Of a stretch of DNA of 64,000 bases, positions 61,901-64,000 are shown one piece after another. Numbering within the stretch: the stretch's first letter is position 1; each line of letters starts with the position of its first letter. The notes below the pieces were generated by a model that saw only the letters and a list, made by a program, of their open reading frames with translations, did not search any database and was not told where the DNA came from. This stretch comes from Spodoptera frugiperda (Eukaryota; Arthropoda; Insecta; Lepidoptera; Noctuidae), in contig NC_064213.1 in the NCBI RefSeq assembly GCF_023101765.2, forward strand, positions 10,726,001 through 10,790,000, written 5' to 3'. A program made the translations under genes and the position numbers.

Positions 61901-64000
61901 TTTATATACGCTGTACTGGCGCACGCCGCGCCCGAGCGCCCGCTGCCCGCGCTGCCCGCGCGCTGCCGCCCCGCGCCCGCCGAGCGGCACCTGCCCGGCC
62001 TCGGGTAACTATACACTACACTTTATATACGCTGTACTGGCGACACCCTTCACTCGTGACCCATAATGCAGAGAATACATCGTTTGTGGCAATTACAACA
62101 TGTGCGTGATGTGTCCACAGTCGCAAGCAGCCGACGGCGGGGTCTCTGTCGGCGGGGGCGCAGGCCGCCCTGGAGCGCGCCTTCCCCGGGGGCGCGTCGT
62201 CCACCCTGCTCCGCTACAGCGCGCCCCCCCACAACGCGCTGCTGCAGTGCGCCGCCCACTACCGCATGCGGGGCGCGCCCCCGCACGTGCTCGCGGAACA
62301 TAACGCCAACGTCGCGCGGGCCAACAACCGACACATGGTGCGTGCTCTATCCTGTGTATTGCGAACTTGTACAATTAACTTTTGATGCGATTGAGTAACG
62401 TGTGGTAACACACCGTGCAGGTGAGCCACGTGTGGGAGGTGGTGCGCTGCGTGTACGAGGCGCGCGCGGCGGGGCGCGGCAGCCCGGCGCCCCCCCGCAG
62501 CAAGGAGCCCCCGCGCCCCGAGCCCCCGCCACTGCCGCCCTACACGCACACCTACAAGTAAGTCGCAACGCGCCATACATAAACTTCACTGTGCATTCTA
62601 CTTGCTTATGTTACTTATTGTTAAATTTTGCCATTTCTTTAATTCAACAGTTATACTTACACTGTATCGAATTAATCCTATCATACAACCAATTGAATGT
62701 CAATACCCGGGGCGTCTTATTAACCTCGTACTGCATTCTCCAGTAGCGCAGTAGAGGAGGAGCCGCTGGAGGAAGTGGAGGAGTGGGCGGAGACACAGTT
62801 CCACAACAGCGGGGTGCTGGGCAAGCCCACGCTCAGTATCTACATCCCGCCCAGCAAGCCCTCCAAGCACGCGCGCTCGCTAGACGATGGTGAGCCGACA
62901 TTCGCACTACACTTACTCCCAGATGTCATGAAACGTATTATTTTGTTACCTATTCACATCGAAATCGTCCTAATTACTTATGATGGTGCAGAAAACACAG
63001 GCTGGGTGTCGGCCGCATCAGCTCACTACGTAGATGTAGACGCAGCAGACTGGACTCTACCAGAGGAGGCCTTCCCTCTCCGCAGCGCGCCCCCGCCCCC
63101 GCACGCACTGGGGGCGCACACTACACCCGCGCCCACCGCGCCCCCGCACACACTGCGACATGATGACAAGGATCACACAGGTCAGTGGAGGTTTTGTTTT
63201 ACACAGTCGTTATCGGCCGGAGTACAGGTAGTGTTAATGAATGTCCGTGCAGTAGTCCCCCGCAGTGGCGGCGGCACGTCCCCGGGCGGCAGCTCGTCCC
63301 CGGGCAGCGGCTCCAGCGGGTCCAGCGGCTCGGCCTGCACCGCGCCGCCCAACCTCGACCACTCCGGGTACCACCATCACAGCAACATGCACGTGAGTTG
63401 TTCATAACCTAACTACATATTGTTACCTTTTTGAACTTTGAATAATGTTAACATAATTATCCCAATTTACCATAAAGTCCACATTAGCGTCAATCTACAT
63501 TTTCAATGATAACGATCTCTGATCTGTATTGTTTTGACGGTGTCTAACGATTTGCTGTCAAAGTGGGTCATGTTTCGCATTAGTCGATTGTACTTACGAT
63601 CGATCTCCTAACTATTAATAGTTCATTCAATGTTCGATATGTTCAACGATGTTAGTTGTCGAGATAGTGTCGTTGTAACAATATTTTGTGATATATCAGA
63701 TGGAGGAAGGTGGGGAGGGTTGCGATGGTGGGTTGGCCATCCGAGTGGGCGACAATCGCAGCCCACAGCTGGACGTGGCCCCACTGCTGGCCGCGGCACT
63801 GCGCCAGCACGCGGACCTGGGGGACGTACAGACTCCAGCCGTAGTGATGCTGGTGTTGCAGGATCACAGGTACATTGCCACCCAGTGGACGTAGTATCAG
63901 GTAGCTAGACACCAGCTGTATATGTCGTGTGTGTACAGGAGCGACCTGTTCCCGTACATCGAGGAGAGCCTGCAGGAGCACTGGCTGCTCGGCTACATCG
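55968..64000 (+). CDS. Wdr24: WDR24, GATOR2 complex subunit (3'-partial)
   Basis: GATOR2 activates mTORC1 in response to amino acids by countering GATOR1; WDR24 is its RING-bearing subunit (family knowledge). Exons: 55968-56067, 56150-56266, 56548-56663, 57140-57246, 57551-57764, 59132-59223, 59941-60100, 60250-60431, 62121-62337, 62421-62557, 62744-62889, 62992-63180, 63253-63392, 63700-63869, 63939 to the edge; phases are consistent throughout, about 716 residues. WD40 repeats cover roughly residues 15-330, with NTLATAATNGAVVVWNLGR, HKRTVNKVSFH, SGSQDGMMKCFDLR, ENGNVQLWDVRRHERC, ASRDKTIKVWD and EHRDVTTAIAW, collinear with human WDR24. A helical segment (HNANVARANNRHMVSHVWEV) and Ser/Pro-rich linker follow. 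The C-terminal helices and zinc/RING end lie beyond the window. Exon 8 ends in a 121-bp minisatellite. Confidence 0.95.
57765..59131 (+). other. Wdr24 intron, 1.37 kb
   Basis: GTGACG donor and TAATGCAG acceptor, AT-rich. It contains a probable interspersed repeat near 58495-58640. Confidence 0.75.
58495..58640. repeat. Probable interspersed repeat fragment
   Basis: Contains TTTCCGATATTTCGGCACTG, then TTGCAAGCGCCATGATCACG, a combination I recall from many lepidopteran intron and intergenic sequences. No coding remnant. Identity rests on memory and needs a repeat-library match. Confidence 0.4.
59314..59736. mobile_element. pogo/Tigger-like MITE, 423 bp
   Basis: The termini CAGTAGAAGCTC...GAGCTTCTACTG are perfect inverted repeats at the tips, flanked on both sides by TA (59312-59313 and 59737-59738), the target duplication of Tc1/mariner/pogo elements. 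After the tips the left end reads TTTATTCGCGGGGTATGCG, much like the arrangement of Tigger-type ends. The motif CGCGAATA, or its complement, recurs about seven times inside. No transposase frame. Sits in the Wdr24 intron between exons 6 and 7. Confidence 0.88.
60343..62042 (+). repeat. 121-bp minisatellite, 14 copies, spanning a Wdr24 exon-intron junction
   Basis: Fourteen copies at an exact 121-bp period (ACTGGCGCACGCC anchors at 60466, 60587 and so on up to 62039). I saw no differences between copies. Each carries the last 89 bases of Wdr24 exon 8 (encoding LAHAAPERPLPALPARC and on to HLPGLG), the donor CTCGG|GTAACT, and about 32 bases of intron. The sequence CTGGCG occurs at the left boundary in the exon and again in the intron at the right boundary, the likely seed for the first duplication. 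GC content is very high in the exon part. Confidence 0.97.

Noticed and set aside
60144..62042. Three overlapping frames encoding repeated LPALPARCRPAPAERHLPG peptide
   Set aside because: They arise because the 121-bp repeat is not a multiple of three; only the first copy is coding in the Wdr24 frame.
60343..62042. CRISPR array
   Set aside because: The repeats are directly adjacent with no unique spacers, and the setting is a eukaryotic exon-intron junction.

Overview
The window looks like nuclear DNA of an insect, most likely a moth or butterfly. It has compact introns with GT-AG borders, AT-rich introns and intergenic DNA against GC-rich exons, CAAAATGG-type start contexts, insect-like initiator motifs, and interspersed repeats resembling those common in Lepidoptera. 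No bacterial, organellar or viral genes were found. The lepidopteran placement is an inference from the repeats and general style, not from a search.

Layout. (1) Positions 1-42124 (+) hold the 3' portion of a giant smoothelin-type cytoskeletal gene. An 8.6-kb coding exon, open to the left edge, encodes a Ser/Pro/Arg/Lys-rich disordered protein with hundreds of SP sites. It is followed by small exons with two smoothelin-family helical motifs, and then by two alternative C-termini: a 3.35-kb proline-rich terminal exon, or five small exons ending in a smoothelin-type calponin-homology domain. A 16-kb intron separates the two halves. At least one convincing internal first exon (13042-13105), and perhaps more, suggest nested promoters. 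(2) Positions 46686-44291 (-) hold a seven-exon MARCH-type membrane RING-variant ubiquitin ligase. (3) Positions 47290-48027 (+) hold an intronless eIF6, head to head with the MARCH gene. (4) Positions 55276-52040 (-) hold a nine-exon USP30-type mitochondrial deubiquitinase with a Cys-His-Ser triad. (5) Positions 55968 to the right edge (+) hold Wdr24 of the GATOR2 complex, head to head with Usp30 and cut off by the window end.

The genes do not form one pathway. The two head-to-head pairs (MARCH-like/eIF6 and Usp30/Wdr24) probably share promoter regions of about 0.6-0.7 kb.

The most unusual structures are: a perfect 14-copy, 121-bp minisatellite that repeats the last 89 bases of a Wdr24 exon together with its splice donor, so 14 identical donors stand in a row and only the first gives full-length protein; a one-base reading-frame break at an A8 run in the 8.6-kb smoothelin exon, at a sequence that also fits a -1 slippery heptamer; duplication of the smoothelin motif with its intron in the same place; and two clear terminal-inverted-repeat elements, one pogo/Tigger-like at 59314-59736 and one at 42946-43278. 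All exon chains were built by hand from splice signals and phase; no alignments or searches were run.
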